Under the pieces are notes generated by a model that worked only from the letters and a program-made list of their open reading frames with translations, ran no database searches and was not told the origin of the DNA. Of a DNA stretch of 7,574 bases, positions 5,451 through 7,574 are shown in pieces. The position numbers were made by a program, and so were the translations under genes. The stretch comes from Balneolaceae bacterium (GTDB lineage: Bacteria; Bacteroidota; Rhodothermia; Balneolales; Balneolaceae). The DNA lies in assembly GCA_007134665.1 (NCBI GenBank), contig SLKH01000249.1, positions 1-7,574 on the forward strand, written 5' to 3'. The stretch's first letter is position 1, and each line of letters starts with the position of its first letter.

Positions 5451-6776
5451 ATGGATGAAAAATTCGATTGTATCATCGTAGGTGCCGGTGTTGCCGGGCT
5501 TGCAGCAGCCATGACACTTGCCCGGAACAATATCAAATTCCTACTCATTGAAAAGGGAGAATTCGCAGGTGCAAAAAACGTTTCAGGAGGTGTAATATGG
5601 GGCCAGGATCTCGCAAAATTGGTGCCGGAATACTGGAAAGATGAAGAAGCCGGTTGGGACAGGTTCATCAATCACCGCCGATTGACATTTATCGATGAAG
5701 AATCTGCATTTTCTTTGGATTTTAAATCCCGGCATTTTAATGAACCGCCATATTCAGGTGTGATTGTACTGCGATCTAAATTTGACCGCTGGCTTGCCAA
5801 TAAAGTGGAAGATGCAATAGCTGAAAGTGAATATTCCATGGATTCCTTCATTGCAACTAATATTCTTGTAGAAGAGATACTGATGGAAGGCGACAAAGCC
5901 GTCGGGATTCGAACCGGTGATGAAAAATTTTATGCCGACAACGTTATCATTGCTGAAGGAGTAAATAATTTGCTCACCCGTCAGGCAGGGTTACAGGACA
6001 AATATGTCCCCGCAGATCACATACTGACGGGTGTTAAAGAGATAATCCGGTATGAAAGAAGTGTACTTGAGGACCGTTTTCAATTAAATGGATTGAGTGG
6101 TATGTCGAACGAGTTTGTAGGTTATGCAACAAGGGGAGTAGAAGGCGGTGGATTTCTTTATACCAACCGGGACACGATATCCATCGGACTTGTACTTGGC
6201 CTCAAAGATCTCAGGGATAAAGAGTTAAAGCCATATGATATCCTAAACGATTTTAAAGCACACCCGGTAATCAAAGATACCATCAGGGGTGGTGAAGTTG
6301 TTGAGTATTCGGCACATGTGGTATCCTCAGGAGATAAACGGGGAATACCTGAAAAGCTTTATAAGGGAGGCTTACTGGTATGTGGCGAGGCAGCGAATTT
6401 ATTAATGAATGCCGGAAAGGCGATACAGGGTATGGATTATGCCATGAGATCCGGAATCCTTGCTGCAGAAACGATTATCGAAGCCAAAAGCAAGAATGAC
6501 TTCAGTATCACTCAGATGAAAAAATATCAGGGCAACCTTAACAACAGTTATATTATGAAGGATATCAATAATTTTCAGGACGCCGTACAACTGTTGCATA
6601 ACCCTGTGATGTACCAGAAAGTACCCAGCCTGATCAACCATTTCGGAAGAAATTTCTTTACAATAAAAAATGAGCCCACTAAAAAATCCCGGGAGATGAT
6701 GGGTGAATCTGTCAAAGCACACTCATCCTACTGGGAATTGATCAAACTGGGATTGAAAGGGGCAAGATCGTTATAA
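5451..6776 (+). CDS. fixC: Electron transfer flavoprotein-quinone oxidoreductase FixC
   Basis: 441 residues, near the usual 430 for FixC. This FAD enzyme takes electrons from FixAB and passes them to the membrane quinone pool, the downhill branch of bifurcation. Visible are the Rossmann motif GAGVAG (11-16) with E34 ending the second strand, KNVSGGVIWG (42-51, FixC-specific), IIAEGVNN (166-173) and a second FAD segment LLVCGEAANLLMNAGKAIQGMDYAMRSG. In that segment the usual GDAA reads GEAA (E313) and the following glycine is N316. Unlike eukaryotic ETF-QO there is no C-terminal [4Fe-4S] domain; FixX supplies it as a separate chain 68 bp downstream. The start at 5451 has an AT-rich leader with no Shine-Dalgarno. 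No membrane helix is seen, so membrane contact is probably peripheral. Confidence 0.93.
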   Translation: MDEKFDCIIVGAGVAGLAAAMTLARNNIKFLLIEKGEFAGAKNVSGGVIWGQDLAKLVPEYWKDEEAGWDRFINHRRLTFIDEESAFSLDFKSRHFNEPPYSGVIVLRSKFDRWLANKVEDAIAESEYSMDSFIATNILVEEILMEGDKAVGIRTGDEKFYADNVIIAEGVNNLLTRQAGLQDKYVPADHILTGVKEIIRYERSVLEDRFQLNGLSGMSNEFVGYATRGVEGGGFLYTNRDTISIGLVLGLKDLRDKELKPYDILNDFKAHPVIKDTIRGGEVVEYSAHVVSSGDKRGIPEKLYKGGLLVCGEAANLLMNAGKAIQGMDYAMRSGILAAETIIEAKSKNDFSITQMKKYQGNLNNSYIMKDINNFQDAVQLLHNPVMYQKVPSLINHFGRNFFTIKNEPTKKSREMMGESVKAHSSYWELIKLGLKGARSL

Positions 6777-6844
6777 AGTTTGAGAATCAAATCCACCACT
6801 GACAATACACAACGGACAATACTCTAAAAAACTAAATCGATACC

Positions 6845-7147
6845 ATGAAACTTCTCACACTTCCTGAACGGCTGGGGTTAATCAGTTACAGGAACCAGGC
6901 GAAATCGGAAATAAAACCACATATTCGTGTAGAAACAGAGATATGTAACACGGTTTGCCCTCACAAGTGTACGACTTATGTCTGTCCGGCCAACTGTTAT
7001 ACTCTGGACGAAAATAATCATGTCCATTTCCAGGTAGAAGATTGTATTGAATGCGGAACCTGTATGTATGCGTGTGATCAGGGTGCAGTGACCTGGGAGT
7101 TTCCCGATCCTGAAACCGGGCGGGGTGTTACCTGGAATTTTGGTTAG
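6845..7147 (+). CDS. fixX: Ferredoxin-like protein FixX
   Basis: 100 residues, the normal size of FixX. It carries electrons within the FixABCX complex through iron-sulfur clusters next to FixC. Nine cysteines are visible. The C-terminal motif C67-x2-C70-x2-C73-x3-C77 (CIECGTC core) and the N-terminal C34-x3-C38-x3-C42-x4-C47-P pair up as in two-cluster ferredoxins: C67, C70, C73 with C47 for one [4Fe-4S], and C34, C38, C42 with C77 for the other. C51 in CPANCY is extra, as in rhizobial FixX. The tail WEFPDPETGRGVTWNFG matches the WxxP...G-F-G ending of the family. It is the last gene of the operon, with a cytosolic-type N-terminus and no signal peptide. No Shine-Dalgarno precedes the ATG. 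Confidence 0.94.
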   Translation: MKLLTLPERLGLISYRNQAKSEIKPHIRVETEICNTVCPHKCTTYVCPANCYTLDENNHVHFQVEDCIECGTCMYACDQGAVTWEFPDPETGRGVTWNFG

Positions 7148-7184
7148 AGTATTTTGAATAATCCCTGTTTTGACAACGAAGTTA

Positions 7185-7208
7185 TTTATCCATGGGCAAA
7201 TGGATAAA
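7185..7208. other. Perfect hairpin downstream of fixX
   Basis: TTTATCCAT (7185-7193) and ATGGATAAA (7200-7208) form a nine-pair stem with a six-base loop, 38 bases after the fixX stop. An A run rather than a T run follows on the + strand, so it is not a classic terminator for fix; it may protect the 3' end of the message or act together with the next hairpin. Confidence 0.5.
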
Positions 7209-7248
7209 AAAAAAGGGTGAAACTCATCTTAATGATGAGTAACACCCT
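7206..7248 (-). terminator. Rho-independent terminator of the carboxypeptidase-regulatory-like gene
   Basis: Outer arms AGGGTG (7214-7219) and CACCCT (7243-7248) and inner arms ACTCATC (7222-7228) and GATGAGT (7234-7240) are separated by a two-by-two A-A internal loop, with loop TTAAT. Read on the - strand the stem is followed by nine Ts (7214-7206; the stem's outermost pair uses the first). It lies 25 bases past the stop of the - strand gene. On the + strand only a weak T-containing tail follows, so it may partly end fix transcription too. Confidence 0.8.
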
Positions 7249-7272
7249 CTTGATTTCCTGTTATAACAACTG

Positions 7273-7574
7273 CTATGAGCTTGGTGACAGACTGAAGTCG
7301 ACAGTTGCATTACCGTCATTCAGATCTGCAGAAGCTTCAGCGCTTTCATAGCCATCCGCTTCAGCTGTCAATGTATAACTACCGGCTTCCACTCCTTCCA
7401 CTGAGTAAAATCCGTATTCATCAGTAGTTGCTGTCGCTCCTGTTTCAGAAATTGTAACTGTTGCACCGGAAATTCCTTCCTCGGTTGTTGCATCAATTAC
7501 TGCACCGGAAATTGTATGTTCTTCAATTTCCGCTTCTGCTTCAGCAGCGGCAACCATTACCATTGCACTCATCG
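7273..7574 (-). CDS. Secreted carboxypeptidase-regulatory-like (Ig-fold) domain protein, N-terminus outside the window
   Basis: At least 99 residues are visible. The region HTISGAVIDATTEEGISGATVTI... through GFYSVEGVEAGSYTLTAEADGY is the classic carboxypeptidase D regulatory-like beta-sandwich, with the V-x-D-x-x-x-x-x-P/S-I-x-G-A-x-V, D-x-x-G-x-Y/F and L-x-A-G-x-Y-x-L-x-A pattern. The hydrophobic AMVMVAAAEAEAE at the start looks like the end of a signal peptide with its cleavage site near AEA; the positively charged beginning is probably beyond the edge, so the ATG at 7572 need not be the real start. The visible chain has about 20 Asp/Glu and no Lys or Arg, and no cysteine. Such domains occur in exported or surface proteins of Bacteroidota-like bacteria. 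Function unknown. It converges on fixX, separated by a terminator. Confidence 0.8.
   Translation of the reverse strand, partial: MSAMVMVAAAEAEAEIEEHTISGAVIDATTEEGISGATVTISETGATATTDEYGFYSVEGVEAGSYTLTAEADGYESAEASADLNDGNATVDFSLSPSS

Overview
The window carries a complete fixABCX cluster (electron-bifurcating electron transfer flavoprotein plus its quinone oxidoreductase and ferredoxin subunits) on the + strand at about 3.4-7.15 kb. It is preceded, on the - strand, by a two-gene ABC transporter operon and a plant-type ferredoxin-NADP+ reductase. It ends with the C-terminal part of a small secreted carboxypeptidase-regulatory-like protein on the - strand. The AT-leaning composition, poor Shine-Dalgarno sequences before most starts, promoter-like TTTG / TAnnTTTG motifs and the secreted protein type suggest a member of the Bacteroidota/Rhodothermota/Balneolota group. 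The very acidic secreted protein hints at a marine or salt-adapted lifestyle. No nitrogenase gene is visible, so this Fix system probably serves a purpose other than nitrogen fixation. The taxonomic call is inference.

Layout: 1-192 is an intergenic stretch holding one copy (A) of a dispersed hairpin-rich repeat. 205-1125 (-) is the ferredoxin-NADP+ reductase. 1327-1968 (-) and 1971-3218 (-) are an ABC ATPase and its roughly ten-helix membrane partner, two bases apart and certainly co-transcribed. 3219-3427 is a divergent promoter region rich in ATTGAA/TTCAAT inverted repeats. 3428-7147 (+) is fixA-fixB-fixC-fixX. A second copy (B) of the repeat, 93 bp with 13-bp terminal inverted repeats, sits inside the 208-bp fixB-fixC gap. 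7185-7248 carries two tandem hairpins between convergent genes, one of them a strong terminator for the - strand gene at 7273-7574, which runs off the window edge.

How the genes could work together: from known Fix/EtfABCX complexes, NADH electrons are split at FixAB, one going through FixC to quinone and the other to low-potential ferredoxin or flavodoxin; FixX carries two predicted [4Fe-4S] clusters. The ferredoxin-NADP+ reductase keeps the residues that bind the NADPH 2'-phosphate, so the neighbourhood could convert NADH to NADPH through ferredoxin. That link rests only on proximity. No stretch longer than about 210 bases lacks a gene.
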